From: Devosia sp. A8/3-2
GTDB lineage: Bacteria > Pseudomonadota > Alphaproteobacteria > Rhizobiales > Devosiaceae
Assembly: GCA_025452255.1 (NCBI GenBank)
Contig: CP104974.1
Coordinates: 1,737,001 to 1,801,000 of the forward strand
DNA: 64,000 bases
Reading direction: 5' to 3'
Shown here: piece after piece, positions 1 to 8,960 of the stretch
How positions within the stretch are numbered: the first letter of the stretch is position 1
Layout: each line of letters opens with the position of its first letter
Program-made: the position numbers and the translations under genes
The notes under the pieces: model-generated
Database searches by the model: none
Told to the model about the DNA's origin: nothing
Seen by the model: the letters and a program-made list of their open reading frames with translations, nothing else

Positions 1-695
1 AACGCTTCGCCCACCGCCTTGGTGAAATCGAAATCGGCCGCCCAATCGCCCGAATTGAGCTGGTCGTAGAAAATGCCGCCAATGCCGCGATGTTCATTGC
101 GGTGGGGCAGGAAGAAATAGTCGTCGCACCAGTCCTTGTAGCGCTGGTAATCGACGCCCGGCCGATCCGCACAGGCGGCCCGCATGGCGGCGTGAAAATC
201 GAGATTGTCGCGGTCGTCCTGGACCCGCCGGCGATCCAGCACCGGGGTCAAATCGGCCCCGCCGCCGAACCATTGCTTGCCGGTGACGATCATGCGCGTG
301 TTCATATGCACCGCCGGAACATGGGGGTTCCGGGGATGCACGATCAGTGAAATGCCCGAGCTCCAGAACTGGGCGCCCGCTTCGGTGCCCGGCATTTGCT
401 TGGCGAAATCGGCCGAGAATTCGCCATGTACGGTTGAGATATGCACGCCTGCCTTTTCGAAGACGCGGCCATGCAGCATGGACATTTCTCCGCCTCCGCC
501 AGCGGCGCGATCCCAGAGGGTGCGCTCGAATGTGCCGGGCGGCAGGTGGCTATTGGGGCCGCTTACATCGGCCTCCAGCTGTTCAAAGGCGGCGCAAATC
601 CGGTCGCGCAAGGCGCAGAACCGAGCGGCGGCTGTGGCTTTCTTGTCGTCGATATCGGGCGGAAGAGTCATGGTGGAAGTGGAATGAACTCTCAT
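1..695 (-). CDS. hemF: Oxygen-dependent coproporphyrinogen-III oxidase (3' part beyond window)
   Basis: Oxidative decarboxylation of coproporphyrinogen III to protoporphyrinogen IX in haem synthesis, cytosolic. About 231 codons are visible of a family length near 300; the C-terminus runs off the left edge. Seen: [15 protein letters not shown] near residue 120, [10 protein letters not shown] soon after, and [19 protein letters not shown] near the left edge, all HemF signatures. The start at 695 overlaps the trmL stop as ATGA, which suggests translational coupling; an in-frame ATG at 671 is the alternative. No indel is seen in this part. Confidence 0.93.
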   Translation of the reverse strand, partial: MRVHSTSTMTLPPDIDDKKATAAARFCALRDRICAAFEQLEADVSGPNSHLPPGTFERTLWDRAAGGGGEMSMLHGRVFEKAGVHISTVHGEFSADFAKQMPGTEAGAQFWSSGISLIVHPRNPHVPAVHMNTRMIVTGKQWFGGGADLTPVLDRRRVQDDRDNLDFHAAMRAACADRPGVDYQRYKDWCDDYFFLPHRNEHRGIGGIFYDQLNSGDWAADFDFTKAVGEA

Positions 696-1162
696 TTGAG
701 CCCTGTAAACCCATCGGTCTGTCTTTTTGCTTCCCCAGGGATCAGCGTTGCGGCCAGCGCTACATTGATCGAGCGCAAGCCATCGCGCATCGGAATGCGC
801 ACGCGCAGGTCCACGACATCGGCCACCGCGTCGGGCACCCCGGCGCTTTCGCGGCCCACCATCAAGATGTCATTGGCTTCGTATTGCGCGGCATAGGCCG
901 AAGCTGTCGCCTTGGTGGAGAGCAATACTAGCCGCCGGCCCTCAGACTGGCGCCACGCCTCGAATGCGGTAAAGCCCGTGTGTTCGCGCACGATGGCATG
1001 GTCGACATAGTCGAGTCCGGCCCGGGCCAGCGATTTGGCCGAGAAGGGGAAGCCGGTGGGGTGGATGATGTGGATCGTGGTACCCAGACACGCGCCGAGC
1101 CGGATCAGCGTGCCGGTATTGTTGGCGATATCGGGCTGATAGAGGGCAAGTTCTACAGGCAT
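692..1162 (-). CDS. trmL: tRNA (cytidine(34)-2'-O)-methyltransferase TrmL
   Basis: SpoU/SPOUT-class methyltransferase that 2'-O-methylates the wobble base of tRNA-Leu isoacceptors. The product is 156 aa, the usual size for TrmL/YibK. Seen: [11 protein letters not shown] near the N-terminus, GRESAGVPD near residue 100 and RSINVALAA near residue 133, which form the knotted SAM site. The start at 1162 is chosen because a GAGGAG ribosome site lies 5-10 bases upstream; 21 further codons upstream look non-coding. It overlaps hemF by four bases and is probably co-transcribed with it. Reading frame intact. Confidence 0.93.
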   Translation of the reverse strand: MPVELALYQPDIANNTGTLIRLGACLGTTIHIIHPTGFPFSAKSLARAGLDYVDHAIVREHTGFTAFEAWRQSEGRRLVLLSTKATASAYAAQYEANDILMVGRESAGVPDAVADVVDLRVRIPMRDGLRSINVALAATLIPGEAKRQTDGFTGLK

Positions 1163-1415
1163 GGGCTCCTCGGGCAGGGCGGTATCGGGGCCCTGGATTT
1201 GGCACTTTAAGGTCTGCTGCGGCAATCGGGTTGGGAATAGTGTCGCACTTGTTCCATGTCATTGCCGGGCGCACTGGACAAGTTCCTGTGACAGTGCAAA
1301 AAGAACCCCGGACTGACGGGCCGCTTGAGGGTGGACGGCGGCTGATTCCGCTTATGCGTGAGAGGCCCTGCCGCTACCGGCCGCGTCAGGCGTGTATTGT
1401 ACGGGGATCGTGACC

Positions 1416-1940
1416 TTGGCTACGCAAGCAGAACATTCAACGACGCGGCGGGACTTCCTGTATGTCGCAACCGGTGCCGTTGGTGCCGTGGGCGCGGCGG
1501 CAGTGGTCTGGCCGCTGATCAACCAGCTCAACCCCGATGCGTCGACGCTGGCGCTGGCCAGTATCGAGTTCAATCTCGCCAATATTCCAGAAGGCCAGTC
1601 GGTGACGATCACCGGCGCGGCCTGCCGGTTTTCGTGCGGCATCGCACCCGAGGCCGAGATCGACGAGGCCAAGGCGGTTCCGCTGGCCGACCTCAAGGAT
1701 CCCGAGACCGACGAGCAGCGCACCAAGCCCGGCCATGAAGAATGGCTGATCATGATCGCCAATTGCACCCATCTCGGTTGCGTGCCGATCGGGCAGTCGG
1801 GCGATTTCGATGGCTGGTTCTGCCCCTGCCATGGTTCGCACTACGATAGCGCCGGCCGCATCCGCCACGGCCCGGCACCCAAGAATCTTGTGGTGCCGCC
1901 TTATGAATTCATCAGCGATACGCTGGTCCAGATCGGTTAG
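1416..1940 (+). CDS. petA: Ubiquinol-cytochrome c reductase iron-sulfur (Rieske) subunit
   Basis: Rieske subunit of the bc1 complex: one N-terminal membrane helix (about residues 18-38, preceded by twin arginines) and a periplasmic 2Fe-2S domain. The cluster ligands are visible as CTHLGC (from about residue 117) and CPCHGSHYD (from about 136). A TTG start at 1416 fits GGGGA upstream; GTG at 1410 is possible. Odd: about 12 residues after GQSVTIT make no sense in this frame, while the other frame reads RGLPVFVRHRT, the expected Rieske sequence. Two compensating indels, a T lost near 1611 and a C gained near 1648, explain this. First gene of petABC. Confidence 0.93.
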   Translation: MATQAEHSTTRRDFLYVATGAVGAVGAAAVVWPLINQLNPDASTLALASIEFNLANIPEGQSVTITGAACRFSCGIAPEAEIDEAKAVPLADLKDPETDEQRTKPGHEEWLIMIANCTHLGCVPIGQSGDFDGWFCPCHGSHYDSAGRIRHGPAPKNLVVPPYEFISDTLVQIG

Positions 1941-1954
1941 TGGGGGCTTTTCCG

Positions 1955-3207
1955 ATGTCAGAACATTCGACTTACGTTCCAGGAAATGCCGCCGAAAAGT
2001 GGCTCGACGAGCGCCTGCCCGTCGTCAGGTTTGCCAAAGAGCACCTGATGGATTTCCCCACGCCGAAGAACCTCAATTACTGGTGGACCTTCGGGGCTAT
2101 TCTGGTGATGTGCCTTGGCGTGCAGATCGTCACCGGCATTATCCTGGCCATGCATTATACGCCCAATGTGGCGCTGGCCTTTGACTCGGTCGAGCATATC
2201 CGCCGTGACGTCAATGGCGGCCGCATCATCCAGAGCCGTCCACTCGGTGGGCGCTTCGATGTTCTTCGTGGCCCTCTATATTCACATTTTCCGCGGCATG
2301 TTCTTCGGTTCCTACAAGGCGCCGCGCGAAATCCTGTGGATCCCGGGCGTCGTCATCTTCATCCTGACCATGGCCACGGCCTTCATGGGCTATGTGCTGC
2401 CACAGGGCCAGATGAGCTTCTGGGGCGCCACGGTCATCACCAATATCTTCTCGGCAATCCCGGTGGTTGGCGAGAGCCTGCTGCAGCTGCTGCGCGGTGG
2501 TTTTGCTGTGGGTAACCCGACGCTCAACCGCTTCTTCTCGCTGCATTACCTGCTGCCGTTCATCATTGCGGCGGTCGTGGTGCTGCATATCTGGGCGCTG
2601 CACGTGCCGGGCAACAACAACCCGATCGGCGTCGAGGTCAAGGACCAGCGCGATACCGTGCCCTTCCATCCGTATTATACGATGAAGGACGCGTTCGCGA
2701 TGGTGCTGTTCATGATCCCGTTCGCGTGGTTCGTGTTCTTCGCCCCCGATATCTCGGGTCACCCCGATAACTACATCATGGCCAACAGCCAGGTGACCCC
2801 GACCCATATCGTGCCCGAATGGTATCTGCTGCCCTTCTACACCATCCTGCGCGCCATCGACTTCAACGTGCTGTTCATCAACTCCCAGCTTGGCGGCGTG
2901 ATCGCCATGGGCCTGTCGATGCTGGCGCTGCTGGTCGTGCCGTGGCTGGATACCAGCAAGGTTCGTTCGGGCACATTCCGCCCGATGTTCAAGTGGTTCT
3001 ACGCCCTGTTCGTGCTCGATTTCATCGCCACGGCGTATCTCGGTGCGCAGGAGGCGGCCGAGCCTTATACGACGCTGGCCAAGGTCTGCACCGGCTACTA
3101 TTTCCTCCACTTCTTCGTCATCCTGCCCGTGTTGTCGCGCATCAGAAATCGCCAAACCGCTGCCGACCAGCATTTCCGAGAGCGTTCTCGGCAAGGCACA
3201 TTCGTGA
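1955..3207 (+). CDS. petB: Cytochrome b of the bc1 complex (two frame-breaking indels)
   Basis: Membrane subunit carrying haems bL and bH and the quinone sites. The N-terminus MSEHSTY, with the helix [19 protein letters not shown], reads in one frame to about 2237. An extra C moves the rest ([29 protein letters not shown], the PEWY Qo motif) into the next frame. Near 3144 a second extra base (ATCGAAA read as ATCAGAAA) hides the true C-terminus [20 protein letters not shown], which ends at TGA 3205-3207. Spacing to petA is 14 bases with a G-rich ribosome site. The apparent continuous reading into petC results from these indels and is not a cytochrome b/c1 fusion. Confidence 0.92.
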
Positions 3208-3224
3208 AAGGCGGGGCGGGTTCA

Positions 3225-4071
3225 ATGTTGACGTTCAAGACCATCATCGCTGCTGTCGCCATTGCCGTTGGCATGGCCGCAGCGCCGGCTTTCGCTGCCG
3301 AAGGCACTGCGCCGCCGGTGCACAAGGAAAGCTGGAGCTTTGCCGGAATTTTCGGCACCTATGACCAGAACCAGCTGCAGCGCGGCTTCCAGGTGTTCCA
3401 CGAAGTCTGCGCGAACTGCCACAGCGCAAGGCTGTTGGCGTTCCGCAATCTGTCTGAAGAAGGCGGGCCGGGCTTCACCGAAGGCCGAGTCAAGGCGCTG
3501 GCGCTCGAATATGAAGTGGCCGATCCGACTGCCGAAGGTGGTGTTCGTCCGGCCGTTGCGGCCGACCGCTGGCCCTCGCCTTTCGCGACCGATCAGGACG
3601 CACGCGACGCCAATGGCGGCGTCGTGCCGCCCGATTTCTCGGTGCTGGCCAAGGCCCGCGGCATCAAGGACGCGTTCCCACGGTGGATCACCAATTACTT
3701 CACCGGCTATTCCGAAGGCGGCCCGGATTATATCCATGCGCTGCTGAACGGCTATCACGACGAAGCGCCCGAAGGGTTCAGAGCTGCCCGAGGGCAAGTT
3801 CTATAACGACTACTTCCCCGGCCATGCCATCGGCATGGGCCCGCCGCTGCAGGACGAGCTGGTGGCCTATGAAGCTGCCGAAGGCCGGGAGCCGGTGCCG
3901 ATGACTGTCGAGCAATATTCGCACGACGTCGCCGCCTTCATGATGTGGCTGGCCGAGCCGGGCCCGGTCTCCCGCAAGGAGACGGGTTTCAAGGTGCTGC
4001 TGTTCCTCGTGGCCTTTGCCGGCCTGATGTATGCCACCAAGCGCAAGCTGTGGCAGGGCATCGAGCACTAA
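3225..4071 (+). CDS. petC: Cytochrome c1 (one frame-breaking indel)
   Basis: Periplasmic haem c subunit of the bc1 complex, anchored by a C-terminal helix. It has a signal peptide (about residues 1-24, ending AAAPAFA), haem-binding CANCH near residue 64, and an axial-Met region [10 protein letters not shown]. The C-terminal membrane segment [18 protein letters not shown] precedes the stop. Near 3781 TTCGAG appears as TTCAGAG, so the end ([20 protein letters not shown] onward) is in a different frame from the start. It follows petB by 17 bases, and a strong terminator lies 24 bases after the stop. Confidence 0.92.
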
Positions 4072-4094
4072 GCTCATCTCTATACAACTTCATC

Positions 4095-4125
4095 AAAGGG
4101 CTCCCATTGGGGCCCTTTGTTTTTG
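4095..4125 (+). terminator. Rho-independent terminator of petABC
   Basis: AAAGGGC / GCCCTTT stem with a short loop followed by a T-rich tract, 24 bases after the petC stop. Confidence 0.85.
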
Positions 4126-4215
4126 TCGTGGTCACATTGGCCTTAGGCCCCTTGCCAAGAGCGCGCCGGGCCGCAATATGGTAATAACAGCCAAATCAAT
4201 CGCGAGGCCGCCGAC

Positions 4216-4410
4216 ATGTCCGCAGTTCGCATCGCCGTGACCGTTGTCAGCGCCGCTATCACCGTCAGCCGCCACCCCATGGTGCGCGCCGGTGTGCTTG
4301 CGGTTGTCAACAATCCCAAGGCGCGCGAAACGGCCATCGGGGTCACCCGCACCGCCGCCTATAATGCGGGCGTGATTGCGCGCCACATTGTGGGCCGCCG
4401 CGCTCCCTGA
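4216..4410 (+). CDS. Small hypothetical protein, 64 aa
   Basis: Short open frame between the petABC terminator and apt, preceded by GCGAGG 11 bases before the ATG. The product is hydrophobic in its first third (VRIAVTVVSAAITVSRHP) and basic at the C-terminus, and could be a small membrane or DNA/RNA-associated protein. I do not recognise a family. It lies 36 bases upstream of apt on the same strand, so co-transcription is possible. Codon use matches its neighbours. Confidence 0.55.
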   Translation: MSAVRIAVTVVSAAITVSRHPMVRAGVLAVVNNPKARETAIGVTRTAAYNAGVIARHIVGRRAP

Positions 4411-4446
4411 TTTTTCCAAAACCAGTATCCAATTTGCAGGATTGCG

Positions 4447-4980
4447 ATGACGCTCGACCTCAAGGCCCTTGTGCGCACGATTCCGGACTATCCCAAGAAG
4501 GGCATCCTGTTTCGCGACATCACTACGCTGATCGAGCATCCCGAGGGTTTCAAGGCCAGCATTGAGCAGATTGCCGAGGCGCATCGCCATCTGGGCGTCA
4601 CCCATGTGGCCGGTATCGAAGCGCGCGGCTTCATCTTCGGGGCCGGAGTGGCGATCGCCACGGGCGTCGGCTTCATTCCCGTGCGCAAGAAGGGCAAGCT
4701 GCCCGGCGAGACTATCGGGCAGAATTACGCGCTCGAATATGGCGTCGACACGATCGAGATCCATGCCGATGTGCTGGATGCCGGCGACACGGTGCTGCTG
4801 GTTGATGACCTGATCGCCACGGGCGGCACGGCAATCGCAGCGGTAGGCCTGCTCCGCCGCACCGGCGCGACCATAGCCAATGCGGCCTTCGTTATCGATC
4901 TGCCGGATCTCGGTGGTGCAGCAAAGCTCGAGGCCGAAGGCGTGGAAGTGTCAACGCTGATGGCGTTTCAGGGGCATTAA
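4447..4980 (+). CDS. apt: Adenine phosphoribosyltransferase
   Basis: Purine salvage enzyme: adenine + PRPP to AMP + PPi, cytosolic. The product is 177 aa, typical of the family. Seen: the N-terminal IPDYPKKGILFRDITTL, a flexible-loop region RKKGKLPGETI near residue 80, and the PRPP-binding motif VLLVDDLIATGGTA near residue 118. Reading frame intact, with no sign of the indels affecting neighbours. It starts 36 bases after the small upstream frame. Confidence 0.96.
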   Translation: MTLDLKALVRTIPDYPKKGILFRDITTLIEHPEGFKASIEQIAEAHRHLGVTHVAGIEARGFIFGAGVAIATGVGFIPVRKKGKLPGETIGQNYALEYGVDTIEIHADVLDAGDTVLLVDDLIATGGTAIAAVGLLRRTGATIANAAFVIDLPDLGGAAKLEAEGVEVSTLMAFQGH

Positions 4981-5083
4981 GTCCTCGCCCGCGCTGATCC
5001 TCGGCAACCCCACAATGACACTGTAGTTGGGGAGCATTGATAGTCCCTCGGGCCATGGGTGCCACGCGGTCGTGCCTCCGCCC

Positions 5084-5482
5084 CTACCAGCTGTTCCGCC
5101 CATCCATCTTCTCGATAACCACGCTCGACAGATCCGGGCCATCCACCAGCCGCAGATTGACCGCATAGGTCCGTGCGGTGGGGAAGCTGTTGGGATCGCC
5201 ATTCTTGGGCGTACCGTCGCTATTGTACATTGAGGCCCAGTCGGGGGAATCGCCCCGAGTCTGGATGCCGCAATTGCTGCAGAAATGGTGCATGTTCATG
5301 CCACTGGCCGAATAGGTCTTCTCGGCCGTAGCCGAGAGCAACTTCAGCTCACCCTCGCTGAAATAGCCCCAGACCGCGCCGGTCTTGCCGCAGAAGCTGC
5401 AATTGCACTCCTTGGCGGAGGTGGGCAGATGGGGCAGTTCGATCCTAGTCTGGCCGCAATGGCAGGTGGCGATGAGGGACAT
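5084..5482 (-). CDS. GFA family protein (glutathione-dependent formaldehyde-activating-like)
   Basis: 132 aa zinc-binding protein of the GFA/CENP-V fold. Zinc ligands are visible: CHCGQTR near residue 7, CNCSFCGKTGA near residue 28, and FCSNCGIQTRGD near residue 70. Family members bind glutathione adducts, but the substrate is generally unproven. The start at 5482 is chosen so the protein begins MSLIATCHCG; 13 codons upstream are also open. It stands alone between apt and the VOC gene, convergent to apt. Reading frame intact. Confidence 0.88.
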   Translation of the reverse strand: MSLIATCHCGQTRIELPHLPTSAKECNCSFCGKTGAVWGYFSEGELKLLSATAEKTYSASGMNMHHFCSNCGIQTRGDSPDWASMYNSDGTPKNGDPNSFPTARTYAVNLRLVDGPDLSSVVIEKMDGRNSW

Positions 5483-5547
5483 GATGTGGCTCCAAGCTCT
5501 GATAGACGCCAGCATGGCCATGGGCGTGACAGGCCGTGTCAGCAGCG

Positions 5548-5939
5548 TTATGCCGCCATGGCCCGGCGTTGGTCGACGAGGCAGAACTGATTGCCCTCGG
5601 GGTCGCGCATCACGGTATAGGTGGGCAACACCCGCACAATTTCGGCTCCTGCGGCCTTGAGCCGTTCCACCTCGCCGCCGCGATCGCCCACCGCAATGTC
5701 GAAATGCACGCGATTATTGTCATAGCGCCGGCCTTCCACATTCTGGAAGCAGATGCTGGGCCCCGGGCCATCGACCATCACGGTGGGGTCGGTTTCCGGC
5801 GTCAGGCCCAGCGCGGCCAGCCGGGCGATCTCGGCCTCGTCATAGTCCCGCACGGCATAGCCGTCGAGCATCTCGGCCCAGAACTGGGCCAGTTTGGCCG
5901 GCTTGTCGCAGTCGAATACGATTTCTGGATGGCACCCAT
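5548..5939 (-). CDS. VOC-family (glyoxalase-like) protein, one indel near the start
   Basis: Vicinal-oxygen-chelate fold protein of about 130 aa. Seen: IVFDCDKPAKLAQFWAEMLDGY at the N-terminus and HFDIAVGD, then MRDPEGNQFCLV near the C-terminus, the usual VOC beta-strand with metal-ligand Glu/His positions. The ATG at 5939 has AGGAG 7-8 bases upstream but is out of frame with the body. One lost C near 5931 (ATCCCAGAA read as ATCCAGAA) restores MGAIPEIVFD. Substrate unknown; such proteins range from lactoylglutathione lyase-like to antibiotic-binding. Confidence 0.8.
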
Positions 5940-6001
5940 GCCTTGACTCCTGTGGTCGTTTCTTTTTCGTTAAACCGGAATTAAGGCAAGACTGGGCAAA
6001 C

Positions 6002-6035
6002 GAAAAGCCCGGCGCAACGGGATGCACCGGGCCTC
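6002..6035 (-). terminator. Terminator downstream of the terC gene
   Basis: On the minus strand, GCCCGGTGC and GCGCCGGGC pair around an 8-base loop and are followed by TTTTCG, 36 bases after the terC stop. Confidence 0.75.
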
Positions 6036-6070
6036 GTGAAGCGTATTCGTCAGCGCTGGAGCGTTACGGC

Positions 6071-7085
6071 TCAGAGCTGACCGGTCTCGGGCCGCTCCTC
6101 GGCGCTCACGTCAGGCTCGTTGCGCGTCTTGTAGAGCGAGAAGATAATCCCGCCCGCCAGAATGCTGATGGTGACCAGCAGCGAGAGCAGCGTATCGATA
6201 TGGATATGCAGCGGCACGAGGAAGATCTTGATGCCGACCAGCACCGGGATAATCGCGAGCGACACCTGCAGATAGCGGAAGCGGTTCATCGTGGCGGCCG
6301 GGGCGAAGTAGAGCGAGCGCAGGCCCAGAATAGCGAAGATATTGGACGTGTAGACGATGAACGTGTCCTGCGTCACCGCGAACACGGCGGGCACGGAGTC
6401 GACGGCAAAGACCAGATCGACGACTTCCACCATGATCAGCGCCACGGCCAGCGGGGTCAGCCGAGTGACGATCTTGCCGGTCTTGGGATCGGGCTGCTTG
6501 ACCGTAAAGTTGCGGCCATGCAGCTGCTTGGTCACCTGGAAGCGCTTCGAGATAAACTGGAAAACCTTGTTTTCTTCCGGGTTAGGCTCTTCGTCCTTGT
6601 GGGTGAACATGCGGATGCCGGTGAACACCGGGAAGGCGCCAAAGCCGAACAGGATCCAGTCAGAATTCGTTGACCAGAGCGGCGCCCGGGCCAATCAGGA
6701 TGGCGCGGAACAGGATGACGCCCAGAATGCCCCAGAACAGCACGCGGTGCTGGTAGATGCGGGGAATGGCCAGGAAGCCGAAAATCGTGGCGATGACGAA
6801 CATATTGTCCATCGCCGGGCTCTGTTCGAGCAGGTAGCCGGTGTAGAATTCAAGACCGGCCTCGGCCCCGCGCTGCCACCACACCCAGCCACCAAAGGCC
6901 ACGGCAATCAGCACATAGAAGCCATAAAGCGTCAGGCTCTCCTTGGCGCCGATCTCGTGCTCGTCCTTGTGCAGGACGCCGAGGTCGAAGACCAGCAGAG
7001 CGATCACGAGCGTTATGAACGCGATCCAGAAATAAAGGGGAGTACCTAGAAAATCACCCGAAAGGGCGGCAAGAAGCGATTCCAT
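6071..7085 (-). CDS. TerC family integral membrane protein (one indel)
   Basis: Polytopic membrane protein of the TerC/Alx family, implicated in metal (Mn) export and tellurite resistance. About 337 aa. Seen: EQSPAMDNMFVIATIF near residue 90 and VEVVDLVFAVDSVPAVFAVTQD later, the paired acidic TerC motifs, plus several hydrophobic helices. Near 6664 an extra base (GAATTCGACTGG read with TTCTGAC) creates a false TGA and splits the gene; VNEF then continues DWILFGFGAF. Start at 7085 with GGAGATGG upstream; an in-frame ATG at 7127 is an alternative. Confidence 0.9.
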
Positions 7086-7487
7086 CGCCGGACCATCTCC
7101 ATGAGAAAATTGGAGCAGCTCCGACATCGCGAGAGCATCATCACTCTCGCCAGAGGGGCCCGGCGCCGCACCCTAATTATGCGCAGGCAGCGGACGGAAT
7201 TCAAGCCCCTGTCTGTTTGAGGGTGATTTTGGCGCCTCGATCTAGCCCGCCGTCATGCCACCTGCGGTGAGAATGACATGGTGGGTTGGGCGGTAGGCGT
7301 GGAGACTAAACCAGCACTGCTCTCCCTCGGGCTTGACCCGAGGGCCACTCGTCGCTTGTGCCGGGTGAGGGAGGCCCTCGGGTCGAGCCCGAGGGAGAAC
7401 GGTGGGGTGGGGGATTGGGCGTTCCGTAGAACTGGATCCCGGCCCGCGCCGGGAATGACACCGAGGGTGAGCTACGAGAAGGGGGCC
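7086..7487. other. Intergenic region without a gene
   Basis: About 400 bases between terC and the small secreted-protein gene. It holds the palindromic repeat at 7322-7397 and, just after it, a GGATCCCGGCCCGCGCCGGGAATGAC-like tail (7432-7460) typical of intergenic repeats in rhizobia. The first 150 bases should hold the terC promoter. No coding frame here has support. Confidence 0.7.
7322..7397. repeat. Intergenic palindromic (REP-like) element
   Basis: Two 25-base arms (7322-7346 and 7373-7397) are inverted copies with one mismatch. Each arm is itself nearly self-complementary around CTTGA/TCGAG. The 26-base spacer has no feature. Confidence 0.85.
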
Positions 7488-7865
7488 TTACTGCGGCGTA
7501 CACAGCATGACGATGGCGTCGCTGGTTTCGAGCTGCATGGCCACGCCATGATTGGAGTCGGGGATGACACGGCCGGCCTGTACATTGCGCGCGGCGCGCA
7601 GAGGGCCATCGCTGAAGCCAACTCCGTCCTGATAGCCCATGATCGCCCCTGTACCCGAGGATGGGTCACCAAAAGTGGTCGAGGCGAAGCCATAGACCGA
7701 GCCATAAATGGTCAGGATGCCGGCGCGGGTGGCATTGGTATCCCGGCATGACCAATTGCCCTGAACCTGCTGGGCAAAGCTGGGCGTGGCAGCAAGGGCG
7801 AGAAGACTTGCGATGAGGGCGATTCTGAAGCATGGCCGGCAGAGTGCCGGGGCACGCTGTCGCAT
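7488..7865 (-). CDS. Small exported hypothetical protein
   Basis: 125 aa with a clear signal peptide (hydrophobic FRIALIASLLALAATPSFA, cleavage after about residue 31). The mature part is rich in Gly/Ser/Thr with two cysteines (NWSCRD and MLCTPQ) that could form a disulfide. Function not recognised. The ATG directly abuts the TGA of the upstream MaoC gene, so it is probably the third gene of that operon. Reading frame intact. Confidence 0.75.
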   Translation of the reverse strand: MRQRAPALCRPCFRIALIASLLALAATPSFAQQVQGNWSCRDTNATRAGILTIYGSVYGFASTTFGDPSSGTGAIMGYQDGVGFSDGPLRAARNVQAGRVIPDSNHGVAMQLETSDAIVMLCTPQ

Positions 7866-8423
7866 TCAAGAGCGCTGCTTGAGCAATCCGCCGATCAACG
7901 GCAATCTGGTGAGCGCGAGCAACACTCGCTGGCCGGCCGGCGCGCGATAGTCGCGCAATTTGGAAAAACCGACCACTTCGGCCGTATAGACCAGCTCGCC
8001 CCGCTGATTGGTGGCGGTGATGCGGTTGAACAACAGACCCCAGCCGAGAATCGAGTTGGAAGCGCGTTTGTCGGTGACGACCAGCTCATAGGTCACCGTA
8101 TCGCCCGGCCGCACCGGCACCTTGAAGTCCATGGAATTGACGCCCGGCGAGGGCCCGGAAATGCCCGGCTCTTCGCCCAGTCCGCGCAGGCGTTCTTCCT
8201 CCGCCTCAAGCGCATCGACCATGCGGCGATGGCCGACGCTGACCGTGTGCCAGCCGCTTGCCACCAGTCCGCCGAAATGGCTGTACTTGGCCGCTTCGGG
8301 GTCGAGATGGAAATATTGCGGATCATAGAGCGCGGCAAAGCGCATGATCTCATCGGCCGTGAAGGTATGGCTGCCGAGCGGAAAAACCTCGTCCAGCGCG
8401 ATATTTTCGAACCAGCGGGTCAT
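7866..8423 (-). CDS. MaoC family dehydratase (hot-dog fold)
   Basis: 185 aa hot-dog enzyme related to (R)-enoyl-CoA hydratases. Seen: FAALYDPQYFHLDPEAA near residue 30, the MaoC hydratase motif with catalytic Asp and His, then HFGGLVASGWHT. It overlaps the upstream MaoC gene by four bases (ATGA). Paired MaoC genes often form a heterodimeric or two-copy hydratase acting on acyl-CoA. Reading frame intact. The CoA substrate cannot be told from sequence. Confidence 0.88.
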   Translation of the reverse strand: MTRWFENIALDEVFPLGSHTFTADEIMRFAALYDPQYFHLDPEAAKYSHFGGLVASGWHTVSVGHRRMVDALEAEEERLRGLGEEPGISGPSPGVNSMDFKVPVRPGDTVTYELVVTDKRASNSILGWGLLFNRITATNQRGELVYTAEVVGFSKLRDYRAPAGQRVLLALTRLPLIGGLLKQRS

Positions 8424-8897
8424 GCCATGACTTCCGCATCGCGCGTCTCGACCAGATTGGCCAGCCGCATGGTCAACACCGGCTTGCCCTGCTGGTTGCG
8501 CACGTCAAAATCGAGCGTGACAATGCCCCATTGCGGATGGCTGGCAGAGCGGCGCAATTCGGCAATCTTGACCGTGCCGCCAATTGTGTCATCGACCATG
8601 ACCGGATTTTTCCATTTGAGATTGGTGAAACCCAGCCCGCCGGCCGAGGCGATCTGGCTCAGAAAGCTGTCGACCAGCATGCGCAGGCTCAGCGCCCCGG
8701 TCTGCCAGCCGCTCGACGCCAACCCGCCGAGCAAAGACGCCTTGGCGGCCTTTTCGTCGAGGTGAAAGGGCAGGGGATCAAACTCGCGCGAAAGCGGTGA
8801 TCATCTCATGAGTCACCTTGGTATGGCCCAGATCGATGCTTTCGCCCACGGCAAGATCCTCGAAATGGCGGCGATCGCGGGTTACAGGATTGGTCAT
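8420..8897 (-). CDS. MaoC family dehydratase (first of pair, one indel)
   Basis: About 159 aa. The N-terminus MTNPVTRDRRHFEDLAVGES starts at 8897, with AGGGAAG upstream. The hydratase motif should read FAREFDPLPFHLDEKAA, but near 8790 the frame breaks and a false TGA appears; a lost GC in a GCGCGC run (or one gained base) explains it. The rest, LGGLASSGWQTGALSLRML onward, is intact and ends overlapping the next MaoC gene. Role as for its neighbour: hydration/dehydration of an acyl-CoA thioester. Confidence 0.85.
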
Positions 8898-8960
8898 CGA
8901 ACTTCCCTATACGTCAACGCCTTTTGCACCCTTTTCCAGACTGGGGCAAGCGCTGGCCCC

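Noticed and set aside
1163-1415. Possible leader element or riboswitch before petA
   Set aside because: Only a plain divergent promoter region between trmL and petA; no conserved riboswitch core or strong structure could be recognised.
2226-3194. Minus-strand frame of 322 codons opposite petB
   Set aside because: Its product is a His/Asp/Glu/Arg-rich shadow of hydrophobic cytochrome b; not a protein-like composition.
2115-3806. A single open frame joining cytochrome b and cytochrome c1, like the fbcH fusion of Bradyrhizobium
   Set aside because: The linker is nonsense. Removing one base near 3144 gives a proper cytochrome b end ([10 protein letters not shown]) with a stop at 3205-3207, and c1 has its own start and signal peptide at 3225. 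The fusion exists only because of an indel.
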